NCBI RefSeq assembly: GCF_001592105.1
Contig: NZ_BCWE01000013.1
Coordinates: 43,513-107,512 of the forward strand
Direction: 5' to 3'
DNA length: 64,000 bases
From: Desulfolucanica intricata
GTDB lineage: Bacteria; Bacillota; Desulfotomaculia; Desulfotomaculales; Desulfofarciminaceae
Both the position numbers and the translations under genes were made by a program. Shown one piece after another: positions 10,242 through 19,840 of the stretch. The notes beneath the pieces were generated by a model that saw only the letters and a list, made by a program, of their open reading frames with translations, did not search any database and had not been told where the DNA came from. Within the stretch, counting starts at the first letter, position 1. The number at the start of each line of letters is the position of its first letter.

Positions 10242-11438
10242 TTAATCACTTATACGTTCCAGAGCCTCAACCAGTATTGGCAGGACCCGGTTTACATCTT
10301 CTTCGGAAATAATTAACGGTGGTATAAATCTTAAAACATTCCCGCTCGCACAATTAATTAAAAGCCCTTTTTTCTGGCAATAACTTACCACATCCGCACC
10401 GGGTTTAGTTAATTGTGCCCCCAGCATTAAACCAAAACCTCTAACATCACAAATAACCGGAAAATTGACCGCCAGCTCTTTTAATTTTTCTTTAAAATAG
10501 CTACCTACCCGCTCAGCATTCTCAATTATGCCTTCTTCAAGCAGAGTGTTTACAGTGGCCAAGCCTGCGGCACAGGCCAGAGGGTTTCCCCCAAAGGTAG
10601 AGGCGTGATCACCCGGCTTAAAGGCACCGGCTGCCTTCTCGGTGGCCATCATGGCCCCGATAGGAAAACCTCCCCCTAAAGCTTTGGCCAGGGTTACTAT
10701 ATCCGGCTTTAACCCGTAGTGCATATACGCTAAAAATTTTCCGGTTCTCCCCAAACCGGTCTGCACCTCATCAAGGATTAAAAGTAGCCCGTGCTCCTCA
10801 CATAATGACTGAACTTGCTCCCAATAATCCCGGGAAGCTACGTTAACCCCGCCCTCACCCTGAATAGGCTCCAGCATAATTGCACAGGTATGCGGCCCCA
10901 CAGCTTCTCTTAATGCTTCTATGTCGTTAAAAGGCACATATTTAAATCCTGCCGGCAATGGTTCAAAGCCTTTCCGGTATTTTGGCTGCCCGGTGGCAGT
11001 AATTGCCGCCAGGGTCCGCCCGTGAAAAGAATGCTCGGCGGTAATTATCTCATACTTGTCATCACCATGGTTTAATTTTGCATATTTACGTGCCAGTTTG
11101 ATGGCCGCCTCATTTGCCTCAGCACCGCTGTTACAGAAAAAAACCCGGTCCAGGTCGGAATTATGTACCAACAGTTGAGCCAGTTTTACCTGGGACTCAA
11201 TGTAATAAAGATTAGAACAGTGTATTAGAGTACGGGCCTGCCGCTCGATAGCCTGAGTTACGGCAGGGTGGCAGTGCCCCAGCGCATTTACAGCTATCCC
11301 GGCCACAAAATCCAAATATTCCTTTCCGTCCGCGTCCCAGACCTTAATTCCGTCACCTTTAACTATCGCCATAGGCAGCCGCCCATAGGTTTGCATAACA
11401 TACCGGTTACCCAGTTCAATTAATTCCCCGGTCTTCAA
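10242..11438 (-). CDS. argD: Acetylornithine aminotransferase
   Basis: A class-III PLP aminotransferase of about 398 residues. FCNSGAEANEAAIKLARKYA holds the cofactor-phosphate region, LDEVQTGLGRTGKFLA the PLP-ring aspartate, and TLAKALGGGFPIGAMMA the Schiff-base lysine. I use the TTG at 11438 (M-KTGELIELGNRY) because a gggggtg ribosome site stands about 9 nt upstream; the longer start at 11459 would precede that site. It converts N-acetylglutamate semialdehyde to N-acetylornithine, and may also serve lysine synthesis (family knowledge). Confidence 0.95.
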   Translation of the reverse strand: MKTGELIELGNRYVMQTYGRLPMAIVKGDGIKVWDADGKEYLDFVAGIAVNALGHCHPAVTQAIERQARTLIHCSNLYYIESQVKLAQLLVHNSDLDRVFFCNSGAEANEAAIKLARKYAKLNHGDDKYEIITAEHSFHGRTLAAITATGQPKYRKGFEPLPAGFKYVPFNDIEALREAVGPHTCAIMLEPIQGEGGVNVASRDYWEQVQSLCEEHGLLLILDEVQTGLGRTGKFLAYMHYGLKPDIVTLAKALGGGFPIGAMMATEKAAGAFKPGDHASTFGGNPLACAAGLATVNTLLEEGIIENAERVGSYFKEKLKELAVNFPVICDVRGFGLMLGAQLTKPGADVVSYCQKKGLLINCASGNVLRFIPPLIISEEDVNRVLPILVEALERISD

Positions 11439-11459
11439 AAAACGTACACCCCCGTTCAA

Positions 11460-12350
11460 TTACGAATCCATTACCATAGTGCCGATTCCCCGGTCGGTAA
11501 AAACCTCCAGCAGGATAGAGTGAGGTACTCTTCCGTCCAAGATGTGTGTTTTTTGTACTCCCCCTTTTAAAGCCGAAATACAGCACTCTACTTTAGGAAT
11601 CATGCCCCCGTCAATCACACCCTGTTTAATTAAATCCGGTACGTCCTTTACGCGCAGTATAGATATCAGTGAGGTTAAATCATTTTTATCTTTTAAAATA
11701 CCCTCAACATCAGTGAGAATAATTAATTTATCTGCATTCAACGCTTCGGCCAGCTTTCCGGCAGCGTAATCAGCGTTAACATTATAGCCTTCTCCACTGT
11801 CACCGACAGCTACCGGGGCCACAACCGGTATGTAGCCCTCATCGATTACAGTAGTAACAATCTGTGGATTTACCTGGTTAATATCACCCACGAACCCGAT
11901 ATCAACTTCTTCCTCCCCGCCATCCGGCAGGCGAACCAAACCCATCTTTTTTACTGCTGTAAATAAATTGGCATCCTTTCCGGAAAGCCCTACGGCCCGT
12001 CCGCCAAAGCGATTAATCAAGGAAACGATGTCTTTATTTATCTTACCCACCAGCACCATTTCTACAATTTCCATAGTTTCCCGGTCAGTAACCCGCATAC
12101 CGCCCACAAATTGTGATTCTTTACCAAATTTTTTGAGCATACCGGTTATCTCCGGCCCGCCCCCGTGTACAATTACCGGATGCATACCAACATATTTCAT
12201 CAAGACAGCATCGGTCAAAACAGCTTTTTTTAACTCCTCATTGATCATCGCATGCCCACCGTATTTAATAACTACTGTTTTGCCATAAAATTTCTTAATG
12301 TAAGGCAGAGCCTCCACCAGGATCCCCGCCTTGTCCAAGGCAGTTAACAA
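11460..12350 (-). CDS. argB: Acetylglutamate kinase
   Basis: An amino-acid kinase family enzyme phosphorylating N-acetylglutamate. VIKYGGHAM (nucleotide binding), [12 protein letters not shown] and [15 protein letters not shown] are present. I choose the TTG at 12350 ([18 protein letters not shown]) since aaggagagagg lies 4-5 nt upstream, and this matches family N-termini; the ATG at 12368 lies upstream of that ribosome site. This is the likely arginine feedback point, although with an ArgJ cycle inhibition can shift between ArgB and ArgJ. Confidence 0.95.
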   Translation of the reverse strand: MLTALDKAGILVEALPYIKKFYGKTVVIKYGGHAMINEELKKAVLTDAVLMKYVGMHPVIVHGGGPEITGMLKKFGKESQFVGGMRVTDRETMEIVEMVLVGKINKDIVSLINRFGGRAVGLSGKDANLFTAVKKMGLVRLPDGGEEEVDIGFVGDINQVNPQIVTTVIDEGYIPVVAPVAVGDSGEGYNVNADYAAGKLAEALNADKLIILTDVEGILKDKNDLTSLISILRVKDVPDLIKQGVIDGGMIPKVECCISALKGGVQKTHILDGRVPHSILLEVFTDRGIGTMVMDS

Positions 12351-12370
12351 ATTTCCTCTCTCCTTCATAC

Positions 12371-13588
12371 TTAACTCCGGTAACTTCCGTTTATTTTTAC
12401 ATAATCATATGTAAGATCACAGCCCCAGGCTGTGGCATCTTCAGATCCGGATTTTAAATCAATTAGAATCTTTATTTCCTTATGCGACAGTATTTCGGCA
12501 GCCCGCTCCTCACTGAAATGAACAGCACCCCCGTCCCGGGCCACCTGTTCATTTCCTAAGAATATATCTACCTTAACCGGATCAAAATCCGCCCCCGAAT
12601 AACCGGCTGCACATATAATCCGGCCCCAGTTGGCATCCTCCCCAAATATGGCTGCTTTAACCAAATTAGAGGCCGTCACTGCTTTGGCCACACGTTTAGC
12701 ATCCTGTTTGGTGGGAGCATTTACTACCTTTACTTCCAGTAATTTAGTGGCCCCCTCACCGTCCCCGGCAATATCCTTAGCTAAACTTAAGCATACTTCA
12801 TGCAAAGCAGAGCAAAACAACTCAAATTCCGCTCCCTCAGTTTCGATAAGCTCATTTCCGGCCCGGCCGTTAGCCAGCAGCAGTACCATATCATTGGTAC
12901 TTGTATCCCCGTCTACGGTTATCATATTAAAGGTATCCTCTGTCACTGTCTTTAAGGCCTTTGCCAGCAGAAGCGCAGAGATAGCAGCGTCCGTGGTTAT
13001 GAAACCCAACATAGTAGCCATATTGGGATGAATCATTCCGGAACCCTTAGCCATTCCGCCTATGGTTACAGGAACACCGCCCAGCTCAAATTTGATAGCG
13101 ATTTGTTTGGGAGTGGTATCGGTAGTCATAATAGCTTCGGCGGCATCCGGGCCTCCTTCAGGGCTAAGTTCCTTAACCCCTTTGGAAATGCCCACTAAAA
13201 TTTTATCCACGGGTAAATTTTGACCAATTACACCTGTTGAGGCCACAAGCACCAGGTTTTCATTAATATCCAGGGCTTCCGCCAGGGCAGTGGTAGTTCT
13301 TATGGCATCCCGCAGTCCCTGGGGACCGTTGCAGGCATTGGCATTTCCGCTGTTAACCAAAACTGCCCGGGCTTCACCGGCAGCAATTCTTTGCCTGCTT
13401 AACTGTACCGGGGCCGCCTGCACTTTATTGGCAGTAAACACCCCTGCCGCGGTACAAGGTGACTCTGAGTAAATAATGGCCAGATCTTTACTGTCATCTT
13501 TTATACCCGCCTGTATGCCACAGGCCAGAAAACCGGAGGGTGCTGTAATTCCACCGGTAACAACTTCTGCTTTATATTCTTTCTCCAA
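12371..13588 (-). CDS. argJ: Ornithine acetyltransferase / N-acetylglutamate synthase
   Basis: A 405-residue self-cleaving enzyme that recycles acetyl groups from acetylornithine to glutamate. The autocleavage site is in [15 protein letters not shown], where the conserved Thr of ATML becomes the catalytic N-terminal nucleophile. [12 protein letters not shown] forms the oxyanion region, and the C-terminus NGSYRS is typical. Its presence means a cyclic (acetyl-recycling) arginine pathway. It starts at a TTG behind an aaggag ribosome site, 20 nt after argC. Confidence 0.96.
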   Translation of the reverse strand: MEKEYKAEVVTGGITAPSGFLACGIQAGIKDDSKDLAIIYSESPCTAAGVFTANKVQAAPVQLSRQRIAAGEARAVLVNSGNANACNGPQGLRDAIRTTTALAEALDINENLVLVASTGVIGQNLPVDKILVGISKGVKELSPEGGPDAAEAIMTTDTTPKQIAIKFELGGVPVTIGGMAKGSGMIHPNMATMLGFITTDAAISALLLAKALKTVTEDTFNMITVDGDTSTNDMVLLLANGRAGNELIETEGAEFELFCSALHEVCLSLAKDIAGDGEGATKLLEVKVVNAPTKQDAKRVAKAVTASNLVKAAIFGEDANWGRIICAAGYSGADFDPVKVDIFLGNEQVARDGGAVHFSEERAAEILSHKEIKILIDLKSGSEDATAWGCDLTYDYVKINGSYRS

Positions 13589-13607
13589 CTTTCAACACTC
13601 CTTAAAA

Positions 13608-14648
13608 TTAAGGGTAAATCCCGGGAAACTCCAGGCCGGTAGTTTCATGTAAATTATACATTAAATTCATATTTTGTACAGCCTGCCCTGCCGCTCCCTT
13701 AATCAGGTTATCAATTGCTGACAAAACAACAACTCTGCCGGTACGATCATCCTTCACTATCGATATATCACAGTGATTGGAACCGGTTACAGCTTTTGTT
13801 TTTGGCAGCATTCCTTCAGGCAGCACTCGTATAAAGGGCTCATTTTTGTAAAATTCCCGGTAGAGCTGTCTTAAATCAAATTCAGCTGCCCCGGGTTTTA
13901 ATTTACCATAGATAGTACTTAGAATTCCTCTAATCATCGGGGTTAAATGCGGGGTAAAAGAAATCGTTATTTTTTGCCCGCTAATTTTACTCAATTCCTG
14001 CTCAATTTCCGGGGTATGTCTGTGAACTCCAACATTATATGCTTTGATGTTTTCGTTTACTTCAGAATAATGAGTATTCAAAGACACCCCCCGGCCGGCT
14101 CCGGATACTCCGGACTTGGAGTCAATAATAATACTGTCAGCCTCAATAAGCCCCCTGTCCAGTAAGGGCGCCAGCCCTAAAACGACACTTGTGGGGTAAC
14201 ACCCGGGGTTAGCAAGTACCCTGGCCTGCTTTATTTTTTCCCTGTTAATTTCCGGCAACCCGTAAACAGCTTCCGGCAGCAGCTCCACGGCCGTATGCTT
14301 AACTTTATACCATTCTTCATAGACTTGGGAATCATCAATCCTAAAATCAGCCCCGAGATCAATAATCTTTTTATTATAACTAAGGGCTTCCTTTGCCACC
14401 GGCATAGCATGACCATGGGGAAGGGCCATAAAAATCACATCTGCTCCGGCAATAAGTTTACTTAAATCCATTTCCTCACAGGTTAAATCAATGTATTTAT
14501 ATAAATGGGGATAAACTTCCCAGAAAGGTTGTCCTGCGTAACTTTGTGAGGTTATTGCCGTTATTTCAGTTTCCGGATGGAGGGACAGGATACGTACCAG
14601 CTCTGCTCCGGCATATCCGGTAGCTCCGATTATACAAGCCTTAATCAA
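13608..14648 (-). CDS. argC: N-acetyl-gamma-glutamyl-phosphate reductase
   Basis: A 346-residue NADPH-dependent reductase. The Rossmann motif IIGATGYAGAELVRIL is at the N-terminus, the catalytic cysteine is in LANPGCYPTSVVLGL, and HRHTPEIEQEL supplies the catalytic His region. It is the first gene of the arginine operon. The start is a TTG behind ggaggtgga, and the promoter with an ARG box lies about 40-70 nt upstream. Confidence 0.96.
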   Translation of the reverse strand: MIKACIIGATGYAGAELVRILSLHPETEITAITSQSYAGQPFWEVYPHLYKYIDLTCEEMDLSKLIAGADVIFMALPHGHAMPVAKEALSYNKKIIDLGADFRIDDSQVYEEWYKVKHTAVELLPEAVYGLPEINREKIKQARVLANPGCYPTSVVLGLAPLLDRGLIEADSIIIDSKSGVSGAGRGVSLNTHYSEVNENIKAYNVGVHRHTPEIEQELSKISGQKITISFTPHLTPMIRGILSTIYGKLKPGAAEFDLRQLYREFYKNEPFIRVLPEGMLPKTKAVTGSNHCDISIVKDDRTGRVVVLSAIDNLIKGAAGQAVQNMNLMYNLHETTGLEFPGIYP

Positions 14649-14677
14649 AATTCCACCTCCGTCAGATTGTCAAATTC

Positions 14678-14716
14678 AATATTTATAATTATACATTCGG
14701 CCGCATAATAATACAA
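14678..14716 (-). promoter_or_regulatory. Promoter of the arg operon with an overlapping ARG box
   Basis: -35 TTGTAT (complement of 14711-14716), 17-nt spacer, -10 TATAAT (complement of 14688-14693). A 20-nt A/T palindrome, aatgtataattataaatatt on the minus strand (14678-14697), covers the -10. It matches the ArgR operator consensus TGNATWWWWATNCANA except for one A in place of C. Repression by ArgR/AhrC plus arginine is the natural reading. Confidence 0.7.
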
Positions 14717-14730
14717 TCCTAAAATATAAT

Positions 14731-14770
14731 AACCCTTCCCCCCTTTATATTTTTCGAGGGAAGGGCTAAA
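14731..14770 (-). terminator. Terminator downstream of the rhomboid gene
   Basis: agcccttccctcg pairs with ggggggaagggtt, followed on the minus strand by an A/T-rich tail (attatatttt). It separates the rhomboid gene from the arg promoter. Confidence 0.7.
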
Positions 14771-14782
14771 AAGCCTTTATGA

Positions 14783-15430
14783 TTAATAATAATATTTTTG
14801 CTTTGATGCGAAAAATTTTATTAATAACATTCCGGCAGCAAAGCCACCGATATGTGCCCACCAGGCTACTCCCTGGACACCGCCAAGACCGTTTATAAAT
14901 TGGAGAACAAACCAAAGACCTAAAAATATAACTGCGGGAATACGAACAAAAGTAATAAAAATAAATATAGGAACCAGGGTTAAGACTCTGGCCCGGGGAA
15001 ATAAAAGCAAGTAGGCCCCCAATACCCCGGCTATGGCGCCACTGGCCCCCACCACCGGTATCGATGACAAAGGGTCCGCCAGGATATGGACCAGTGTAGC
15101 CGCATAGCCACAAACAAGATAAAACACCAAATATCGCAGGTGTCCCATACGGTCTTCTACATTATCCCCGAAAACCCACAGATAGAGCATATTCCCCAGT
15201 ATATGCAGCCAGCCTCCGTGTAAAAAAATAGCGGAAGTAAACAAATAAAGCTGATTTACCAAAGAAAAGTCTGTAAAGAAATTTCTAGGTATAACACCAT
15301 GGGTAAGGATATAGTACTCCAGTATATTATTGGTAACCAGATGAATAAATATAAAAAAGTTTATTATAATCAGGGTTATGTTTACAATGGGAAAATGACG
15401 CGACGGAACGTCGTCTTTTAAAGGAATCAT
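14783..15430 (-). CDS. Rhomboid family intramembrane serine protease
   Basis: A 215-residue membrane protein with about six transmembrane segments. The catalytic serine is in GASGAIAGVLGAYLL (about residues 131-145) and the catalytic histidine in AHIGGFAAGML near the C-terminus. The L1-loop signature GWLHILGNMLYLWVFG is intact, so it is probably active. Rhomboids cleave membrane proteins within the bilayer; no substrate can be inferred here. It appears monocistronic, with its own terminator. Confidence 0.92.
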   Translation of the reverse strand: MIPLKDDVPSRHFPIVNITLIIINFFIFIHLVTNNILEYYILTHGVIPRNFFTDFSLVNQLYLFTSAIFLHGGWLHILGNMLYLWVFGDNVEDRMGHLRYLVFYLVCGYAATLVHILADPLSSIPVVGASGAIAGVLGAYLLLFPRARVLTLVPIFIFITFVRIPAVIFLGLWFVLQFINGLGGVQGVAWWAHIGGFAAGMLLIKFFASKQKYYY

Positions 15431-15514
15431 TGAACTCTCCTAAAATAAAGATATATATTTATTTTAGACAATTATATTATTTTTGTGCATTAAAAAACAA
15501 TTATAAATTACATT

Positions 15515-15568
15515 GTGGCAGGAAGATTTTCAATAAAATATTTAATAAAACGACAATCTCCCTGCCAC
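15515..15568 (-). terminator. Possible terminator or hairpin after amrS
   Basis: gtggcagg and cctgccac arms extend by aagatt/aatctc pairing around an A/T loop. It lies 30 nt after the amrS stop, but the T run is poor, so function is uncertain. Confidence 0.45.
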
Positions 15569-15597
15569 TATTAAAGTATTCCTACAGGCCCGGTTAA

Positions 15598-16593
15598 TTA
15601 AATTAATATATTTATTTTTTCACTGCAGTTCTTACACCTGTGCTCCTGCAGGCCCTTTATTTCAGTTCTATACCCTGAGCGCTCAATTAAGACCTCCCCA
15701 CAAGCCGGACAGCGGGTATCACTTAAGTTCAACTCCGGGGCATTTCCCACATAAACATAGGAAAGCTTCTTTCTGGCAATTTCATAGGCCATTTTAAGTG
15801 TTGTAAGAGGAGTAGGTTCTAAATCCAATTTATAATTCGGAAAGTACCTGGAAAAATGGATAGGTATATTTTTATCAACTCCATAAACCCAATCAACCAG
15901 GGAGTTAATTTCTTCATGGGAATCGTTTAATCCTGTCACAAGAAGTGTGGTCAATTCCACATGGCAGTTTTGGGCCGCAGATACCTCGACTGTACGTTTC
16001 ACCGGTTCAAGGTGCCCGGCACAGGATTTTTTATAATAATTATCGGTAAACCCTTTAACATCTATATTCATGGCGTCAATATAGGGTAAAAGCTGTCTTA
16101 ACGGCGTTTCGTTTATATATCCATTGGTTACCAGGACGTTTTTTAAACCGGCTTTTCGGGCCAATTTGGCCGTATCGAGGACAAATTCATACCACATGAA
16201 GGGTTCGGAATAGGTGTAGGCCAGGCCGGCACAGTTTTCTTTTGACTGCTGTTTGGCCGCACTTACAATCTGTTCAGGGGTTACACTAACTGTACGGGGG
16301 TCACTATGAGCTATCTCCCAGTTTTGACAAAAACCACATCGTAAATTACACCCGTGGGTACCCAGGGATAAAATATATGTACCGGGATAAAAGTGGTAAA
16401 GTGGTTTTTTTTCAATGGGATCCAGAGCGTAAGCCGTACACTGCCCGTAATTTATTGCGTAAAGAGTACCCTGATTATTTTTTCGCACCCGGCAAAAACC
16501 GGATTTTCCTTCCCTAATGGTACACATTTTCGGACACAGACGGCATGCTGTCAGGTCAGCTTCTTTTTTCTCATAAAACAAAGCTTCATGCAT
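15598..16593 (-). CDS. amrS: AmmeMemoRadiSam system radical SAM enzyme
   Basis: A 331-residue radical SAM protein. The [4Fe-4S] motif CNLRCGFC (CxxxCxxC, about residues 80-87) is preceded by a cysteine-rich N-terminal section (CRLCPKMCTIREGKSGFCRVR). There is also a C-terminal zinc-ribbon-like pair, CPACG...CKNC. It lies 15 nt after the MEMO-AMMECR1 fusion gene, the partner set that names this three-part system. Homologues resemble PflA activases; the substrate of the system is not firmly established, so no reaction is assigned. Confidence 0.9.
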   Translation of the reverse strand: MHEALFYEKKEADLTACRLCPKMCTIREGKSGFCRVRKNNQGTLYAINYGQCTAYALDPIEKKPLYHFYPGTYILSLGTHGCNLRCGFCQNWEIAHSDPRTVSVTPEQIVSAAKQQSKENCAGLAYTYSEPFMWYEFVLDTAKLARKAGLKNVLVTNGYINETPLRQLLPYIDAMNIDVKGFTDNYYKKSCAGHLEPVKRTVEVSAAQNCHVELTTLLVTGLNDSHEEINSLVDWVYGVDKNIPIHFSRYFPNYKLDLEPTPLTTLKMAYEIARKKLSYVYVGNAPELNLSDTRCPACGEVLIERSGYRTEIKGLQEHRCKNCSEKINILI

Positions 16594-16608
16594 ATCAAAA
16601 TACTCCTT

Positions 16609-18015
16609 TTAAGTATAACGAATTACCTTAAATCGCTCTAATTCTACAGGTTCACCCGGGCCAATACCGGCCTTTTGCTTTGCTATCTCCACCTGTTCTT
16701 CAGGGGTGTCAATTCCCTCCAGATCAGGAAGCAGTAGGCCGGTACGATGACCACTGCGTACTATAACACCATATTTTGCCGGGTTTAATTCATCCATACT
16801 ACTTATTTTTTCGGGTTCTGTTAATACATCTACACTGTAAATAAGATCCGGCAGTTCTTCTTCCTGAACAGGATAAAACCGTGGATCTTCTAAACCGGCA
16901 CTTAAAGCATTTTGAACAACCTCAGCAGGAATATTTTTTTTCCGGGGGAAAACTGTACCGATACAGCCCCTTAGCTGCCCATGTTTTTTTATGGAAACAA
17001 ATACCCCGGCTTTTTTCTGAAATTCCGGTGGAATCTCCTCAAATTCCGTTTGCACCGTCTTACCCCGCACTTTATCTTCTAAGGTTTTCCTGGCCAGCTG
17101 CACCAGGTAGCTTTCGCTTCTGCGGCGTTTTGTTAATTCAGCTTCCCGCTCTGCTGTAAACTTATTTAAAAACTCCCGCTCTCTATCAGGTTTCCCCGGA
17201 ATTAAACTTGCTACCATATATCCCACCCCAAACGGGCCCTCGTAGGAAAGAACATCAGCATCCACTTGATAGCCGTCAAGGGCACCGAACATCATAACAA
17301 TAGGCCTGAATCCACATTCTCCGGCCCGTTCAATTAACTCCCGGTCCAACTTCATTATGGACTCAACCTCCGCTTTACCCACCAGTCGTACAATTTCCCG
17401 GTCAAATTCCTCTCCCCGGGGTTCATACCCGGCCGGAGCATCACTGGTTAAACAGTGAGAAAGGTCCCCGCTGGCAATCAGAGCCACCCTTTTACCATAA
17501 TTTCGTACAGCCCTGCCAATTCCGGCTCCAAAGGTATATAACAGCTTAACAGGTAAAAGACTCATAGAGATAGCTACCAGCGGTATATTAACACCTTCTT
17601 TTTGTAGAAAATACAAGGGAACCATCAACCCGTGGTCTAATTCTGTGCTAATTTGATATTGACTAATCAAATCTTTATTTATGTCTGCCGTCATGATACC
17701 GTTATTGCCGGCCTCTTTTTTTATTTCAGCAGCTAAGCCCAGTTCATTTTTTAATTCAAAGGACACTTGAGGGGCCCTGAATTGTCCTAAATTTCCTTTC
17801 AACCGCTCATCGAAATTAATAGCTACAGCATCTCTGAACACCGGACTATGAGGAGAAATCATCACTAAAACCTCGGCTCCGCATTTTTTAATACGCCTAC
17901 CTATTTCTAACATAGCTTCTTGAGTTCTTTTGACCGGTGCTGCTTCTTCCCCTCCCACCTCAGGAACTACAATCGGAGGATGAGGGCATACTCCACAAAA
18001 AACTAATGACATCAA
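16609..18015 (-). CDS. AmmeMemoRadiSam fusion protein: MEMO1-like (AmrB) plus AMMECR1 (AmrA)
   Basis: A 468-residue two-domain protein. Residues about 1-270 form a MEMO-like domain related to extradiol dioxygenases (CGVCPHPPIVVPEVG, ISPHSPVFRD, ASGDLSHCL). Residues about 290-468 form an AMMECR1 domain with the hallmark GQLRGCIGTVFP (LRGCIG) and PEEQVEIAKQKAGI. The start may be the second Met. In many genomes these domains are separate genes; here they are fused and coupled to amrS. The cellular role is unknown in bacteria. Confidence 0.92.
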   Translation of the reverse strand: MMSLVFCGVCPHPPIVVPEVGGEEAAPVKRTQEAMLEIGRRIKKCGAEVLVMISPHSPVFRDAVAINFDERLKGNLGQFRAPQVSFELKNELGLAAEIKKEAGNNGIMTADINKDLISQYQISTELDHGLMVPLYFLQKEGVNIPLVAISMSLLPVKLLYTFGAGIGRAVRNYGKRVALIASGDLSHCLTSDAPAGYEPRGEEFDREIVRLVGKAEVESIMKLDRELIERAGECGFRPIVMMFGALDGYQVDADVLSYEGPFGVGYMVASLIPGKPDREREFLNKFTAEREAELTKRRRSESYLVQLARKTLEDKVRGKTVQTEFEEIPPEFQKKAGVFVSIKKHGQLRGCIGTVFPRKKNIPAEVVQNALSAGLEDPRFYPVQEEELPDLIYSVDVLTEPEKISSMDELNPAKYGVIVRSGHRTGLLLPDLEGIDTPEEQVEIAKQKAGIGPGEPVELERFKVIRYT

Positions 18016-18069
18016 TGGACACCTCTCATTTTTTAAATCACTACTTTATTTTAACCTGTTCATTCTCTG

Positions 18070-18750
18070 TTATGTGAAAATTCCTGTTTTAATAAAAAAG
18101 CCCCCAAGGACCAACAGGAAAAGACCACAAACCATAATTATCCCCCTATAAACAACAGGTCTCAAGAAATGCCTGCTGCCTGCCACTGCAGCCGAAACCA
18201 AGCCGTACCACAGAAAATCGGCCAGGATATGACCGCTAAAAAAAGATATTAATCCTATATTCCCCTGTTCAAATGCCAGGGTTATATAACTCAATCCTAA
18301 GGTTGCCCACCAAATAAGCCAGTAGGGGTTTGACAGGGATACCAATATTCCGGCCAGTACCGGATGCATCCGCGCACCGGCCAGTCCTTTTCCCGCTTCT
18401 ACCGTTTTTTGTCGTTCAGATTCTTCCAACTGCAAGGCCTGATTATCTTCGATTATGTCACCTTTGTATGCCGAGCGGGTCATATCCCAGCCAAGGTAGA
18501 TTAAGAAGATTCCCCCTGCCAAAGCAATGAAGGTTTTTACCCCCGGGTCTTTTAGAAATTCCGCTAATCCTAAAGCCAAAGTTCCAATCAGAGCAGCTTC
18601 TAAAAGGACATGACCAATAACAATTAAGATTCCGGCCCAAAACCCTTTAATAGCTGTTTGACTAATAGTAACAGTCAAAAGTGGACCGGGCATTATAGCC
18701 CCTGAAAAGCCGACCATCAATGCAGTTGTAAAGATAGTCCCGCTATCCAT
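18070..18750 (-). CDS. LysE/RhtB family translocator
   Basis: A 226-residue integral membrane protein with about six hydrophobic helices and the family N-terminal signature GFSGAIMPGPLLTVTISQTA. Family members export amino acids (Lys, Arg, Thr, homoserine) or other small metabolites. A charged insert around residues 85-120 separates the two halves. Proximity to the arginine operon is suggestive but not adjacent, so no substrate is assigned. Confidence 0.85.
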   Translation of the reverse strand: MDSGTIFTTALMVGFSGAIMPGPLLTVTISQTAIKGFWAGILIVIGHVLLEAALIGTLALGLAEFLKDPGVKTFIALAGGIFLIYLGWDMTRSAYKGDIIEDNQALQLEESERQKTVEAGKGLAGARMHPVLAGILVSLSNPYWLIWWATLGLSYITLAFEQGNIGLISFFSGHILADFLWYGLVSAAVAGSRHFLRPVVYRGIIMVCGLFLLVLGGFFIKTGIFT

Positions 18751-18824
18751 TAAATTCCTCCCTTTTTATTCCTCCTCTACCCTTTAGTATTTTCTATAAG
18801 TCATTGAAAATCCTCCCAAAATAA

Positions 18825-18853
18825 AACACTCCCAAATAAATATCAGGAGCGTT
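18825..18853 (-). terminator. Terminator after the amidase gene
   Basis: The minus strand reads aacgctcc, loop, ggagtgtt, then ttattttg. It lies 10 nt after the amidase stop. Confidence 0.75.
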
Positions 18854-18861
18854 CAAACTCG

Positions 18862-19677
18862 TTAGGGTATAATATTACCTTTTCCCGAGTTATTCATAAA
18901 TGTTTTGATGGTTTCTTTTTCATTTAAGGAGCCACTGCCGTTTTCCTTATTTGCATAATATTTTACTACACCGCTGTAGATACACCAGGCCAGCTTACTC
19001 TGATAGGCCGCATCCATCATTAATTTTTCTTCCTTTGGATTTGTAATAAAACCAATCTCTACAAGCACTGCCGGTACCTTAGATTTCCGGGTAGTATAAT
19101 AGTCAACCTCCTTAGCTTTGCGTTTAGTATTCTTTAAACTGTTAATTATCTCTGCTTGAATTGCTTCACTTATCATTTTACTTTCTTTGGCACCCGGCTG
19201 TGAAAAGGTTTGTGCACCGTGCTGTCCCGGATCGGAAATAAAACTGTTTACATGAATGCTTAAAAAAAGATCCGCGTTTCGTTCATTGGCCAAAGCAACG
19301 CGCCTGGAAAGATCCTGCCTTTTCCTACTAATTAAACTTCCACCGTTAGGGTCACTTAAATCCATATCCGTCTCCCTGGTAAGGATTACCGCTGCCCCGG
19401 CCTGCCCGAATAGATTAGCCAGGCGTTTACTAACCGACAACGTAATATCTTTTTCCACTCCACCGTTTTTTCCTACGGCACCCGGGTCTATTCCCCCGTG
19501 CCCCGGATCTATCACAATAACTTTATCAGCCACTGACCAGGAAAGTGTAGCTATGTATTTATTATGTTCATAGGAGCTATATGTTTTTATACTTACTGCC
19601 AGTAATAATGTTGCTACCCCCAAAAAAAACACCATTCTTTTTTTTAATTTTAATGTCTTTATGAATATATGTGACAT
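18862..19677 (-). CDS. cwlD: N-acetylmuramoyl-L-alanine amidase, CwlD-like
   Basis: A 271-residue Amidase_3 protein. An N-terminal hydrophobic anchor or signal (MVFFLGVATLLLAVSI) precedes the zinc hydrolase domain. Zinc ligands are in DPGHGGIDPGAVGKNG (His), GVEKDITLSV (Glu) and FLSIHVNS (His), with the catalytic Glu in AVLVEIGFITNPKEE. It cleaves the lactyl-amide bond of peptidoglycan. CwlD homologues make muramic-delta-lactam in spore cortex; the length and architecture fit, but other Amidase_3 proteins look alike. It is the last backbone gene before the transposon end. Confidence 0.85.
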   Translation of the reverse strand: MSHIFIKTLKLKKRMVFFLGVATLLLAVSIKTYSSYEHNKYIATLSWSVADKVIVIDPGHGGIDPGAVGKNGGVEKDITLSVSKRLANLFGQAGAAVILTRETDMDLSDPNGGSLISRKRQDLSRRVALANERNADLFLSIHVNSFISDPGQHGAQTFSQPGAKESKMISEAIQAEIINSLKNTKRKAKEVDYYTTRKSKVPAVLVEIGFITNPKEEKLMMDAAYQSKLAWCIYSGVVKYYANKENGSGSLNEKETIKTFMNNSGKGNIIP

Positions 19678-19804
19678 TTTACTCCCCCCCGGCAGTTATC
19701 TAAAAAAAGATACGCGGGTTTAAAGCAAAATATACTAAAAATTTAAGAATAAAGTTGCCTCCGGTAACTTTCGGGGCAGCCAAAGGCACTCGCGCTGCAA
19801 ACAA

Positions 19805-19836
19805 AAAAGGAAGGGCATCCCTTCCTGTTTTTTGAT
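19805..19836. terminator. Bidirectional-looking terminator hairpin beside the transposon end
   Basis: ggaaggg and cccttcc arms with a 3-nt loop, flanked by A6 and T6 runs. It lies just outside the first end repeat. I cannot assign it to a gene; the gene it once served may be separated by the insertion. Confidence 0.7.
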
Positions 19837-19840
19837 ACTG

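Noticed and set aside
19740..19800. Riboswitch (c-di-AMP or c-di-GMP) upstream of the amidase gene
   Set aside because: Two small hairpins are visible (gttgcc/ggtaac and gcag/ctgc), but the conserved cores of these classes are missing.
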